Shown here: positions 21,804-33,752 of the stretch, piece by piece
How positions within the stretch are numbered: the stretch's first letter is position 1
Layout: every line of letters begins with the position of its first letter
NCBI GenBank assembly: GCA_032622095.1
Contig: CP136069.1
Location: 204,212,690 to 204,276,689 of the forward strand
Source of the DNA: Siphonodentalium dalli
Taxonomy: Eukaryota; Mollusca; Scaphopoda; Gadilida; Siphonodentaliidae
Length of the DNA: 64,000 nucleotides
Direction of reading: 5' to 3'
Translations under genes and position numbers: made by a program
The notes under the pieces: model-generated
What the model was told of the DNA's origin: nothing
Database searches by the model: none
What the model saw: only the letters and a program-made list of their open reading frames with translations

Positions 21804-24067
21804 TAGCTCAACTTTACTTTGTAAAGTTTGAGCTATTGCCATGGCTTTGTCGTCCGTGTGTGTGTGCATGTGTGATGCGTCAACAATTTCCTTTAGCACG
21901 GGCTACAGGTCATACCTTTGGTCGGATCATTATCAAATTTGTCATAGCTGTTGACATTGACATGTAGATGGGAACGAGTCATTTTGGGGTCATTCGGGGA
22001 AAAAACATGGCCACCAGTGGCCATCTTGGATTTCAGAATTCAATCCATTAGCACGGGCTACAGGTCCTACCGTTCGTCTGATCATCATGAAATTTGTCAT
22101 GGATGTTAACAATAAAATGTAGATGGGAACGAGTCATTTTGGGGTCATTCGGCAAAAAAACATGGCCGCCAGTGGCCATCTTGGATTTAATAATTCAATA
22201 AATTAGCACAGACTACAGGCCGGAATGTTCGTCTGATCATCATAACATTTGTCGTGGAAGTTAATATTGACATGTAGATGGGAACGAGTCATTTTGGGGT
22301 CATTCGGCCAAAAAACATGGCCACCAGTGGCCATCTTGGATTTCAAAATTCAATTCATTAGCATGGGCTACAGGTCGTACTCTCATGTCTGGAATAAACG
22401 TGCATGCACGTTTATTAAATTTCAGATGATTTTCCACCCTGCACAAGGCTTATTCCAATCTGCACGTATAATTAATTTCGTGTATTGTACTACTAGTAGT
22501 AATTTTGGAAGACAGGTCTTGACAGACCAATTTAGTTTTTTCCCCCGACAAATCTTGATCGAGTGTTGTTTATAAAATCCTGTAGGTGTCAATATACTAG
22601 TAATATTGTTGACCGGGAGTCACATGTTTGAGACAAAATAACGAGACTTCCGAAACACTGTGGGAACATGGATTTAAAATCTGATATTAACCACATGCAG
22701 CTTAATTGTGTATAAATATATCTATATTATTTGTATCTAGCATATATATAAGTACCAAGGTAAATAATTTTAGACCTCGTATAACTACATGGGAATAAGT
22801 GGCAACCTGTGGTGTCTCTTCGGTCAATGCTTCAGTACATGTAATTAATTTGATAAAAACATGACTGACTTTGCTGAATTTCTTGACTGGCCATGTGATG
22901 AACTTACGATATATGGCCGCTCTACTAGTATATAAGATCTTTAAATCGCTGCACTTAGCTTACCCATGGAAGAACATTGGTATTTACTATTTAGGGTGGG
23001 AGTTTAATTTATGGTATATAAGAAGCAGTAATACCACAGTAGTACCAGACTACTAGCAGTCCTTCCCATGAGGAAAACACAGTAAGAGCACTTATTTGCT
23101 CACGCAATTCAGAAGACGGGTGTATTAAATGCGCCCATGATATAATGATAAGTTTGGTTTTGCTCAAACAAAATGTCTGTGGGATAGACCCATGTCTAGT
23201 TACACTTTCACATGCCCATAATTTAACTGAGATGGGAAAGGTTCTAAATATACATTCAAATATTTGAATATTGAATCAACGATTACAGTGACCAAGAACA
23301 TTTTGACAAGAGGGACGACTCTCTGGACGAACTCGTGCAAATTTCAGCACCCGTGAATTAAAAATTGCGAGTGCATACGGGTGCAAGAGCAATCGCTCCC
23401 ATCTCCTGGGAAGGACTGACTACTAGTAACACCTTGAAACAGAACCTCTGTTTTCAAAAGCATATTAGGACTAGTATATAGTATCCACCCCCACTCTATT
23501 TGGTCAGGTACCCATTCAATGCCACCGGTAAAGTGAAAGACTGTATTTCGATGAAAATATCCACCCTGCACTTATATTCCAGCCTGCACTTATATTATTT
23601 CTGGTCGGTTTTTCCACCCTGCACTTATATTCCAGACTGCACTTTTATTCCAGACACCAGAGTACTGTTCGTCTGATCATCGTGAAATTTGTCATGGATG
23701 TTAATATAGATATGTAGATGGGAACGAGTAATTTTGGGGTCGTTCCGCCAAAAAACATGTCCGCCAGCAGCCATCTTGGATTTTACTCTTTGCATGACTA
23801 AATCATTTGACACAGGCTACAGGTCGTATCTTTTGTCGGATCATCATGAAATTTGTGATGGATGTTAACAAAGACATGTAAATGGGAACAAGTCTTTTTG
23901 GGGTCATTCGGCAAAAAAACATGGCTGCCAGTGGCCATCTTGGATTTTACTCTTTACATAACTACTAGTAGGCCTTTCAACTTAACACATTCCTAATCAC
24001 TCCATTGACTGTAACACAAGAAATTATTCCCTTTCCAAGTTGAGCTACAGTGTCATTGACACTTTCA
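21804..24067 (+). mobile_element. Pearl/HINE-like element N1, split by a nested insertion
   Basis: The left end forms a hairpin (AGCTCAACTT..CTTTGTAAAG..TTTGAGCT). It is followed by tandem units of about 155 bp, each with GCACGGGCTACAGGTC, TGAAATTTGTCATGGATGTT, GATGGGAACGAGTCATTTTG and CATGGCC.CCAGTGGCCATC. The right end has AAGTTGAGCTACA and a terminal hairpin, AGTGTCATTGACACTTTCAT. A tandem core between hairpin ends, with no coding, is the architecture of oyster 'pearl' elements and Helentron-associated elements (HINE). A separate element (22382-23661) interrupts the core; two more units follow it before the right end. Four copies lie in the window. Confidence 0.7.
22382..23661. mobile_element. 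1.28 kb element nested in N1, 5-bp target duplication
   Basis: The host unit is cut at GTACT, which appears on both sides (22377-22381 and 23662-23666). The ends carry inverted TGTCTGGAATAAACGTGCA and TGCACTTTTATTCCAGACA. Near the ends the motif CCACCCTGCACTTATATTCC is repeated (once on the left, three times on the right in variants). No transposase frame was found. The superfamily is unclear; a 5-bp duplication is compatible with several groups. Confidence 0.7.
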
Positions 24068-24627
24068 TATTTAAAATTACTTGTGATATGATAAGATACG
24101 TTTGAATGGTCTTTAAGGCACATTGGTGTAGGACAACCCACATACACATAGATAAGAATAAACAGGAATACATGGTATATATGTGATATACATGTACATG
24201 TAACAAGTAACAGATTAACAGAAATGATAAAGATGTAGAATATCAAATTATTTGATTTATTACTGGACATATGTCACCTGAGGAAGGACATGGTACATCA
24301 CCACTTCCGCAGTTGGCCAATGCCCAGCATGAGTATGGCATTTATACAGGGTATGAGACAGTTTAGGAGTTGTCCGGCACTAACAGGTGACCAAAAACCA
24401 TTGGTGATAGCATAAGAAAACAGTCCGAAGACCATTTATTTCCATTATGGTCCCCAATGGATTCAAGCCACATGAGAGACCGGAACACACCCATACACTT
24501 CCTACCATCAAAAACCACTGGATTAAAAATATATTATGTTTTATTTAACAAATGAAATATATATCTGGTCAGTTGAAATTAAAGTCACGATAGGTGACAG
24601 TGAGCTAAACAGCAAATATTCCACTAG
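24068..24627. other. Intergenic, nothing recognised
   Basis: No supported exon or repeat. Confidence 0.4.
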
Positions 24628-25332
24628 ATATATGGTGAAAGTGGCCGTTTCCCCCTTAATATCACTATAGATTTGCGTATTATCAAGTATTGGCTGAAAG
24701 TGAGGAACATGACCGACACTAGATACTGTAAGATTATGTACTTGTTGGCATTGCAGCTCAGTGAAAATGCATCCGCGAAGTTCGAATGGATTGAGAAAGT
24801 GAAGACAGTGCTAACCCAATGTGGCCAAGGGCATCTTCTTTACACCGACACACGTTTACGTTCGGAAGAAATAATCACATATGTTAAATGCAGTCTCATT
24901 AATCAATATAGGGCCATTTGGAAATCAGCTATAGACAAATCCAGTAGAGGTAATATATACAAGATTTTTAAACACAATATCTGTTTCAAAATGTATTTGG
25001 ACTGCCTTGACAACAAAAACAGAACATTGTGCCAATTCCGAACATGTAATCATAGACTGCCCATAGAGAGAGGAAGATGGAACGACACTAATGTAATGGA
25101 ACGAACATGTCCCTTGTGTAATAATTATAAGCTTGGCGATGAACTTCATTACTTGCTCGAATGCAACCACTTTATAGATGTTAGAAATCGTTTTCTCCCG
25201 GCTAAATATATCAGAAAGAGACATGCGACCATCGATATTCTTGACGACTTATTTGATGATGATGATGACGACGACGACATTCTTCTCTGGCTAACGCCCA
25301 TAGAGATCATATTCCATCCGTACAAAACATGA
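24628..25332 (+). pseudogene. LINE C-terminal fragment with intact CCHC motif
   Basis: The frame is open from 24628, giving IYGESGRFPLNITIDLRIIK, and there is no ATG, so it is the internal end of a larger protein. It continues through YWLKV, the conserved LCQFRTCNHRLPIERGRWN and a CCHC motif CPLC-x9-H-x4-C (TCPLCNNYKLGDELHYLLEC) before ending at 25332. This layout follows reverse transcriptase in molluscan non-LTR elements. The run of eight Asp codons (GAT/GAC, around 25255-25280) is a microsatellite inside the frame. The RT itself is absent: a 5'-truncated copy with little decay. Confidence 0.75.
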
Positions 25333-25342
25333 GAATTTTTTT

Positions 25343-27405
25343 GTCCCTCGAAAAATTTATTTTCGGGGGACTATAGAAATGGGCTCCGTCCGTTCGTCCG
25401 TCACACTTTTGAGTATTTTCATGGTGTAATCAACTCCTCCTACAGTTTTTATCCTAGAAATTTGAAACTTCAGAATATTGTTGCCCATATTTTGAAGATG
25501 TGCAACATGTCTATAGATGACGGAAAAATTATGTTTGACAAAGATATTAACCCTTTTCGACTTTTCTGTATGAGGGTACCTTCATGGTGTAATCGACTCC
25601 TCCAGGTTTTAATCGTATATATTTGAAACTTCAGAATAGTGTTACCCACACATCGGAGATATGCAACATGTATACAGATGAGGGAATTTTTTTTATTTTT
25701 TTTTTTTACGGAGTTATTAACCCTTTAATCAACATTCTTTTGAATTTTCTGTATGAGGGTACCTTCATGGTGTAAACAACTCCTCCTACAGTTTTGATCA
25801 TAGATATTTGAAACTTCAGAGTATTATTACCCACATATTGAAGATGTGCAACATGTATATAGATGAGGGAAAAATTAGTTTTTGACCCTTTTCGACTTTT
25901 CTGTATGAGGGTACCTTCATGGTGTAATCGACTCCTCCTACAGGTTTTAATCGTATATATTTGAAACTTCAGAATAGTGTTACCCACACATCGGAGATAT
26001 GCAACATGTATACAGATGAGGGAATTGTTTTTTTTTTTACGGAGTTATTAACCCTTTAATCAACATTCTTTTGAATTTTCTGTATGAGGGTACCTTCATG
26101 GTGTAAACAACTCCTCCTACAGTTTTGATCATAGATATTTGAAACTTCAGAGTATTATTACCCACATATTGAAGATGTGCAACATGTATATAGATGAGGG
26201 AAAAATTAGTTTTTGACCTTTTTCGACTTAGAAAATTTCAACATTTTTTTTAATTTTCTGTATGAGGGTACCTTCATGGTGTAATCGACTCCTCCTACAG
26301 GTTTTAATCGTATATATTTGAAACTTCAGAATAGTGTTACCCACACATCGGAGATATGCAACATGTATATAGATGAGGGATTTTTTTTTTTTTTACGGAG
26401 TTATTAACCCTTTTCGACTTCAACAAATTTCAACATTTTTAGCTCAACTTTGCTTTGTACAGTTTGAGCTATTGCCATGGCTTGGTATCCGTCGTGCGTG
26501 TGTATGTGTGTGCATGATTCGTCAACAATTTCCTTTAGCACGGGCTACAGTTCGTACCTTTGGTCCGATTATTATGAAATTTGTCATGGATGTTGACATT
26601 GACATGTAGATGGGAACGAGTCATTTTGGGGTCATTCGGAAAAAAAAACATGGCCGCCAGTGGCCATCTTGGATTTCAAAATTCAATCCATTAGCACGGG
26701 CTACAGGTCGTACTGTTCATCTGATCATCATGAAATTTGTCATGGATGTTAATATTGACATGTAGATGGGAACGATTACTTTTGGGGTCATTCGGCCAAA
26801 AAACATGGCCGCTGGCAGCCATCTTAGATTTTACTCTTTGCATGATTAAAAATTTCATGAAATTTGTCATGGATGTTAACAATGACATCTAAATGGGAAC
26901 GAGTCATTTTGGGCGCCATTCGGTCAAAAAACATGGCCGCCAGCAGCCATCTTGGATTTTATTCTTTGTATGACTAAATCCTTTAGCACGGGCTACAGGT
27001 CGTACCTTTAGTCTGATCATCATAAAATTTGTCAAGGCTGTTGAAATTGGAATGTAGATGGGAACGAGTCATTTTGGGGTCATTCGGAAAAAAAACATGG
27101 CCGCCAGCGGCCATCTTGGATTCTACTCTTTGCATGACTAAAGCTATCAAATGTTTTTGAATTGTTGGAAAACATAGCCGCCAGCAACCATCTTAGATTT
27201 TACTATTATATACATGTATATATATCTCTTCATGTTGATAAACTAGTATCAGACATTCAACTTTCCACATTCCTAATCACTCCATCGACAGTAACACATT
27301 AAATTATTCCCTTTCCATGTTGAGCTACAGTGTCATTGACACTTTCATTTTTATTTCTTTAACAAAGCGGCATCGACTTGCCACTTTTCGGGGGACACTG
27401 TGGTC
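25343..27405 (+). mobile_element. Pearl/HINE-like element O1 with 334-bp higher-order core, split by N2
   Basis: The left end, CTCGAAAAATTTATTTTCGG then GGGAC, can form a hairpin; the right end near 27385-27405 carries CCACTTTTCGGGGGACA. The core repeats GAGGGTACCTTCATGGTGTA at 25573, 25755, 25907, 26086 and 26265. Spacings alternate so that a two-unit block of about 334 bp is nearly identically repeated. N2 (26440-27348) is inserted in it. Confidence 0.65.
26440..27348 (+). mobile_element. Pearl/HINE-like element N2
   Basis: Same family as N1: left hairpin with TAGCTCAACTTTGCTTTGTA, four or so core units of 150-160 bp (GATGGGAACGAGTCATTTTG repeated), and right end TGTTGAGCTACAGTGTCATT then GACACTTTCAT. 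It sits inside O1, so it is the younger insertion. Confidence 0.7.
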
Positions 27406-27663
27406 TGTTGACCTTTTATTAAGTTTGGCAGAGAACCTTATAAAGTCAAAAAGCTAACGCAGGGAATATATTCCTTAGTTATTAGCGCCACAGGTTTGGT
27501 ATATTGTATATACCTTTTTCATGTATAATATGAAGCACACTTATATAGAAGGAAAACACCGGAAGTAGATTAAATTTCCAGTGAGGAATTTAGAATTTCT
27601 TTCGTTGTGATACTACTTACCCAAAATATGTTAATTAACAATCGCATGTTCATACAAATATAA
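27406..27663. other. Intergenic, nothing recognised
   Basis: AT-rich spacer between elements. Confidence 0.4.
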
Positions 27664-28422
27664 TTATACCCCCCCCCCGCAACGAAGTTAGGGGGGGTAT
27701 ACTGGAGTCTGCTTGTCCGTCGTCCGTCCGTCCGTGGACACAAATTTGTCCGGAGTTTTTCTCAGTCGTTTTTTGATCAATTTCCGTGAAACTTGGCACA
27801 GACATCAACCACCATGGGAACCTGTGCACCTGCGATTATGACGTCTGTCGGACTTTTTCTTTTGTAGTTATCCACCCTTTTTCGACTTAGAAAATTTTCG
27901 CAACATGTATACTTTTGTCCGAACTTTTATTCCTACATTTTTGTTAAAACGTGGCACAGATATTTAGTACCATGGGAACTTGTGCACCTGCGATTATGAC
28001 GTCTGTCCGACATTTTTTGGTGGAGTTATCCCCCTTTTTCGACTTAGAAACTTTTTTTGCAACATGCATAATTTTGTCCCGAGCTTTTATTCCTACATTT
28101 TTCGGTCAATGTTTTTTAATCTTGGCACTGATATTTAGTACCATGGGAACCTGTGCGCCTGCGATTATGATGTCTGTCCGACATTTTTTGTGTGGAGTTA
28201 TTCCCCTTAGAAATTTTTTCGCAACATACATAATTTTGTCCCAAGCTTTTATTCCTACATTTTTCGGTCAATAGGTTTAAGATTAGGGTTATGGTTGTAC
28301 ACCTGCAATGGGAACTAATGTTATTTTATTATTTTAACTAAATGTTTACTGACATGTGAAACATCTTAGTATTTTAAAAACAGGGGGGTATCCGTAGTCC
28401 CATTGGGACAGTCACACCTCTA
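27664..28422 (+). mobile_element. Pearl/HINE-like element P1 (GGGGGTATA family)
   Basis: The left end TATACCCCCCCCCC..AGGGGGGGTATA is a hairpin. Core units of about 160-170 bp share CCATGGGAACCTGTGCACC, TGCGATTATGACGTCTGTC and TTATTCCTACATTTTT. The right end contains CAGGGGGGTATCCGTAGTCC. Repeated short peptides in one frame are a by-product of the tandem core. A relative in the other orientation lies at 35560-36392. Confidence 0.6.
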
Positions 28423-28437
28423 GTTAACACTAGTTTT

Positions 28438-28868
28438 TAGCTCAACTTACTTTGTAAGTTTGAGCTATTAATAGCCATGGGTTGGCGTCCTTCGTCCGTG
28501 TGTGAATCTGTGTCTGTATGTCAGTCAGCAATTTCCTTTGGCGCGGGCTAGCTACAGGTCGTACCTTTGGTCTGTTCTTTATGAAATTTGTCATGGATGT
28601 TAATATTGACATGTAGATGGGAAACGAGTCATTTTGGGGTTGTTTGTCAAAAAACATGACCGCCAGCAGCCATCTTGGATTTTACTCTTTGCATGACTAA
28701 ATCCTTTGGCACAGGCTACAGGTCGTACCTTTGATCAGATAATTATGAGATTTGTCATGGCTGTTGACATTTAGATGGGAACAAGTCATTTTGGGGTCAT
28801 TCAATTATACAAATAATCGTTGCACCCATACTCTCCAGACTGAGCTTCGTTATCATTGACACTTTCAT
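28438..28868 (+). mobile_element. Pearl/HINE-like element N3
   Basis: Left hairpin TAGCTCAACTTACTTTGTAA, two core units, and a degenerate right end ACTGAGCTTCGTTATCATTG then ACACTTTCAT. It lies directly against the palindromic MITE at 28872, whose left terminus is missing. Confidence 0.7.
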
Positions 28869-28871
28869 TAT

Positions 28872-29013
28872 GTAATCGACCCCTTATGGGTAACTTTTCA
28901 GGATTCAGTTGGAAATATTGCTTGTTGCCATTCAGCGGAAAGCTCTCGCCGTATTTCCGACTAAATCCTGAAAAGTTACCCATAAGGGGTCGATTACTTA
29001 GGGCATTACTGTA
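28872..29013. mobile_element. Palindromic MITE Q1 (left tip missing)
   Basis: GTAATCGACCCCTTATGGGT and its complement flank a fold-back of 126 bp (28872-28997). The outer right end reads GGGCATTACTGTA. The family has TACAGTAATGC ends, which with a TA target fits Tc1/mariner-type MITEs. Confidence 0.75.
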
Positions 29014-29240
29014 TTCAACACAAATATACATTGGGTCATAAATTGAATTATGATCAGAGCCTGGTGGAAATGCTACTGCGTGGTGAGTCATACTCGCCTT
29101 CGAGCTAGTGATGACATGTATGGTGTTATTAATGGTTTGTATTGTGCAGAGGTAAAATTTGCTCGTAGCCTCCGCAGTAAATAATTTCACACCAGGTTCT
29201 ATTCATAATCATTTATCATTAAGATTTCTTAGTCAAGTGT

Positions 29241-29384
29241 AAATGGCTTGTTGCCATTCATCGGAAAGCTCTCGGGGAGAGCTTTCCTATGAATGGCAAC
29301 AAGCCATATTTCCGACTAAATCCTGAAAAGTTACCCATAATTCTGCTGTGGTTAAAGGAGTCGATTAATTTGGGCATTACTGTA
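29241..29384. mobile_element. Palindromic MITE Q2 (right half plus centre)
   Basis: The centre, GGCTTGTTGCCATTCATCGG..GAGAGC and its complement, is present (29241-29311). The right arm to GGGCATTACTGTA is complete; the left outer arm is lost. Confidence 0.75.
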
Positions 29385-29832
29385 CCTCAAATTTGGCATA
29401 GAGAACTGTAGTAAATATTTTATGTCTGTCCACCTATCTGCATGACTTTTGTTTACTTTTAAAAATGGATAATCTGATTTGATGCCCCTAAATTACTTTT
29501 TCTTCGACTTTGGGGTAAATATATTTTATTTCAGTCCAGAAACCCACCCTCAAAACTTATCAGATTTTGATTTTTGAAATCTGTTAATTTTGTCAACCTT
29601 GAATAGTTGACACCCCAGATATATACAAACATGATGTCACAAGAGTTTGAAAGGTCGTGCAATTTGTGATGCAAGATCGTTGTTAGCATTGACTGCATGG
29701 CAATCACAAATTATTTTTCAGGTATCTTGTGCTACATTTGCAGTTGGCATGTGGATACATACATCTACTAGTACTTTATACTACTTATCTAAGAATCAGT
29801 AATCTTGTTTTATTCATGAAAAACAGACATGT

Positions 29833-29942
29833 TACAGTAATGCCCTTAATAATCCGACTCCTAAACCACAGCAGAATTATGGTTCATTTTTCAGGATTTA
29901 GTCAGAAATATGGTTTGTTGCCATTCATTGGAAAGCTCTCGA
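29833..29942. mobile_element. Palindromic MITE Q3 (left half only)
   Basis: Begins TACAGTAATGCCCTTAATAA and runs to the palindrome centre at GGAAAGCTCTCGA. The right arm is absent. Confidence 0.75.
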
Positions 29943-30235
29943 TTATTTTGTTTGTATTTAGTTTCACATAACCTAATTCCACCTGCTTGGTGTTTATGTC
30001 ACATATATATATACACCGATAGTATTGGAGCCTGATACTGAGAAATAACCTGAGTAAAAGATTCTCATATCATTATCATAACTAATACCAGTATGTCAGC
30101 TTAATGTGCATCATTGATGGCCAGAGGCTAATCCACACCAGTGTCGACACCAGTGCTATCAAAACAATATGTGATACATGTACCAGACTTAATTATTGGG
30201 ATATCAGCTATCACAATCTTAACTGAAACAATTAT
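29943..30235. other. Intergenic, nothing recognised
   Basis: Featureless except a short (TA)n tract. Confidence 0.4.
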
Positions 30236-30822
30236 AGGTACTCAATCTGAATTAACGTTCGCATATTGGTTTAAACAATATTTTATTTCTTCCCAAAAGT
30301 ATATAATTATAAAACATGACACATGAATAAATAGAAGGGAGGAATAGGATTTGACAATAAGTATCCGATGCTTATATAGAGCCATCTCCTCAGAAAGTTC
30401 GCATATTACTATTTCCTTGGTTTTGGGGTTAACAAATGTTTGAATAGAGTCGATGAACGCGCACCCATCAAAGCTTAGAGTGATCAGATATCGATGTTTT
30501 AAATCTATTTATTTTAATTTTATGTGGCCCAGCAAACAGTCTACGAGAATAATTTCTCTGACCAAGTTGCAGATAAAAGATGGATAACTCTAAAATCAAG
30601 TGGCTTTTTTGTTTCAGATATTTGACAAAGCGGCAAAATTTTGTTGAACTAAATGTGGTTGAATCAGTTGAATAGCAGGTTTTGGGCAATTTTGTACTAT
30701 AGTTGACTGGTTAGAACTATTTTTGGGCAAATAATCGATTCTGATAACTGAATCGGTATTTCAAAAATGTTTGTTGTTGGAATCTGATGACCCGAGGATC
30801 ATCGAATCTGATTGAGTACCTT
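30236..30822 (+). mobile_element. MITE S1 with AGGTACTCAATCTGA ends
   Basis: Left AGGTACTCAATCTGAATTAA and right ATCGAATCTGATTGAGTACC are inverted. The interior has CCATCAAAGCTTAGAGTGAT, TATTTGACAAAGCGGCAAA, ATAATCGATTCTGATAACTG and GTTGGAATCTGATGA. Related pieces occur at 37618, 52941 and 56518. No coding. Target site not resolved. Confidence 0.7.
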
Positions 30823-31476
30823 AAAGTTTTGAAGATGTCAAGATGTAATATTTGTATACATCGTTTTGATATACATGTACATGTAAATCGTGGCTGCTCA
30901 TTAATTTGTTATCGGCTTCAGATAAAAATATCAATGAAAAATACTCTTTATATGATGGAACAAATTGTGGATGTGTTCATTTTTTATCCAGTGGCCCCAT
31001 TCAAAGATGTTTTTCTCACCTTTCTGCAAAATAATCTAGTCATACTTTGGTAAGATGTAATTAAACATATTCAAAAATTATTTGAAAATATTGTTTACAA
31101 TCACAATACTTTGGATTCTAGAATTCCTGATTACAAATACAATACTCATAAATTTGTAATCATTAGAAATACAGAATATGATTAACCCATCCTTGCTTTG
31201 ATGGGTGTTGTTCATAATATATCTGATTCAGTTGATACATGTACCTGTATAAGCTGAAACATGAAAAGTACACATGCTAATTTGTTTATTGAAACAACCA
31301 GATACAATAATGTACATGCAATGATGCAGCAATGGATTAATCATTAATGTAGTCTTACAACATGTGTACATACCAGTAGAATTTATACTGCTATACTCAA
31401 TATAAGTGAAGATAAAAAAGACATGGTGGCCTGTATGATAGATTCTGCCCAGATAATATACACCTCGACCCATTTT
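30823..31476. other. Intergenic, nothing recognised
   Basis: AT-rich without supported features. Confidence 0.4.
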
Positions 31477-32155
31477 TAGCTCAACTTACTTTGTAAGTTT
31501 GAGCTATTGCCATGGTTTGGCATCCGTCGTCCATGTGTGCGTGTGTCCGTCAACAATTTCCTTTGGCGCGGGCTACAGGTCGTACCTTTGGTGTGATCTT
31601 TATGAGATTTGTCATGAATGTTAACATTGACATGTAGATGGGAACGAGTCATTATGGGGTCGTTCGGCCGAAAAACATGGGATACTGGTGGCCATCTTAG
31701 ATTTCAAATTTCAATCCATTGGCGCGGGCTGCAGGTCGTACTGTTCGTCTGATCATCATGAAATATGTCATAGATGTTAATATTGACATGTAGATGGGAA
31801 CGAGTAATTTTGGGGTCATTCGGCAAAAAAAACATGGCCACCAGCAGCCATCTTGGATTTTACTCTTTGCATGACTAAATCCTTTGGCACTGGCTACAGG
31901 TCGTAGCTTTGGTCGGAACATCATGAAATTTGTCATGGATGTTAACAATGACATGTAGATGGGAACGAGTCATTTTGGGGTCGTTCGGCTGAAAAACATG
32001 GCTGCCAGCAGCCATCTTGGATTTTACTCTTTGCATGACTAAATCCTTTGGCACAAGACATTTCAATTAGCACCTTTCCTATTCCTCCATTTACTGTCAA
32101 CCATTAAATTATTCCCCTACCTAAGTTGAGCTACAGTGTCATTGACACTTTCATT
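31477..32155 (+). mobile_element. Pearl/HINE-like element N4, complete copy
   Basis: The cleanest copy: left hairpin AGCTCAACTTACTTTGTAAG then TTTGAGCT, three to four core units of about 155 bp, right AAGTTGAGCTACA and hairpin AGTGTCATTGACACTTTCAT. It is about 680 bp with no reading frame. Confidence 0.75.
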
Positions 32156-32498
32156 ATGCACACAACCCACTTATATGCACAGTAGGACTGACTACATGTA
32201 TACTACTAGCATCCACACAATAAATTATCAATCAGACTATTGGATGTTGGGGTCTCAAGCATAACTACCCCTTCACATTAGAAGAAAAGTTGAACTATAA
32301 ATTGTGCCATGAATTTATACTGTAGCGGCAGGTTCAACGTTCCAATGGAACCATTTTTATACAATTTAAAATTCCATCATGACAATCAATGGTGGTTGTG
32401 CGGTTTGCAAACACATGAACCATAGGCAATAACTCCTTTGTTTCACAAAGTTTTACATATGTACATGTAGCTGAGTTCTCAAGACAAACCCAATGACC
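32156..32498. other. Intergenic, nothing recognised
   Basis: No supported features. Confidence 0.4.
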
Positions 32499-32659
32499 TA
32501 TGGGAGGTTGTTTTCACATTTATTCCCTAATCGTGCTTAAGCGCAATTCGTTTGCACTTAAGCGCAATTCATTTGCACTTAAGTGCAAATCATTTGAGCT
32601 TAAGCACAAATCCAATATTTGCACTGAAGTGCAATTCATTTGCACTTTAGTGCAAATAG
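32499..32659 (+). mobile_element. Diverged end of a palindrome-array element (R3)
   Basis: TATGGGAGG..TTTTCACATTTATT resembles the R1/R2 terminus. It is followed by six degenerate copies of the 16-bp palindrome, such as TTGCACTTAAGTGCAA and GTGCTTAAGCGCAA. No matching right end was seen, so it is an old, partial relative. Confidence 0.65.
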
Positions 32660-33538
32660 AGGTTGACACTATCACTCCCAAAAGATTTGTATAAATGTAA
32701 AGTTATCATTTTCATCAGGAATCAATTTTTCCTCCTTTTTTCCTTTGAACTCATTGTGACAGCAGCTAGATGTAAAATGTGAATTTCATTTCTAATTCTA
32801 AATAATTATGAATCCCGCTCAAATTGATAAAATTCTGACCACAATGAGTTGATTGTCAGGAATTGCAAATGTTTTTATACGCCCTTTTGAATAAAGGTTG
32901 GCCCCATTAGACCCTTTCGATCCCCTCCAACTCTCCACCCAATCCAAATGGCCACTGGTTCAAAATAGGGCAACCATGTGATTTCCCAGTCCCTTGACCA
33001 ATTTAGGTCAAATGATGGGTGTTGTAAGAGTGGCCATAAAGACTCCCTCCTTTCTAACGACTCCCAATATCCCACTCTCCACAATCTTATACATCAGGAT
33101 GTGTTCTATCACCGGTATTGTGATGGTTCAGGAATGATTTGTTACAGTTACTTATGATTAAAAATAATTATATTCGGGACAAAATCACCTATAATCATAT
33201 ATATCTTAAATACATTAACATTCCTGACAGATACATGTACAGAGGCTGCATAAGTGCCGTTTTACCAAAACATGAACTTTATATCACAATTAACTCGGAA
33301 ATAGCGAGTTAACGTGTAAATATCAACATGTAATCACTGAAAATTAAGTCAGGTATATGTAATTCCTTCGTTTTCGGTGTCATATAGTGTGAAACACATT
33401 CTGAAGAAGAAACACTGAGTACCTGTCTTATTCTTATGTAAAATAGCTGATAAAATATACCGATATGGGTTGATAAATTGGAGCATTAGCCTCATAATCA
33501 CCATGGAGGGTTATTAGGGTCACAATCCTAACTACAGA
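32660..33538. other. Intergenic, nothing firmly recognised
   Basis: A 69-codon minus-strand frame at 32875-33084 is rich in Trp and reads like translated repeat sequence. I do not call it a gene. Confidence 0.4.
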
Positions 33539-33752
33539 TTTTAATTCCAACTTTAATAACATTTTAATTCTTATATTTTAATTCTAACTTAATATTTTAA
33601 TTCTAACTTAACATTTTTATTCTTATATTTTAATTCTAACTTAACATTTTAATTCTAACTTAACATTTTAATTCTAACTTAACATTTTAATCCTTATATT
33701 TCAAGTCTAACTTAACATTTGAACTCTAACTTAATCTTTTAATTCTTACTTA
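33539..33752. repeat. AT-rich minisatellite, 19 bp unit
   Basis: About eleven degenerate copies of TTTTAATTCTAACTTAACA. Confidence 0.92.

Noticed and set aside
27951-28274. 107-codon frame with repeated FSTMGTCAPAIM peptides
   Set aside because: It follows the tandem core of the P1 element and has no independent support.
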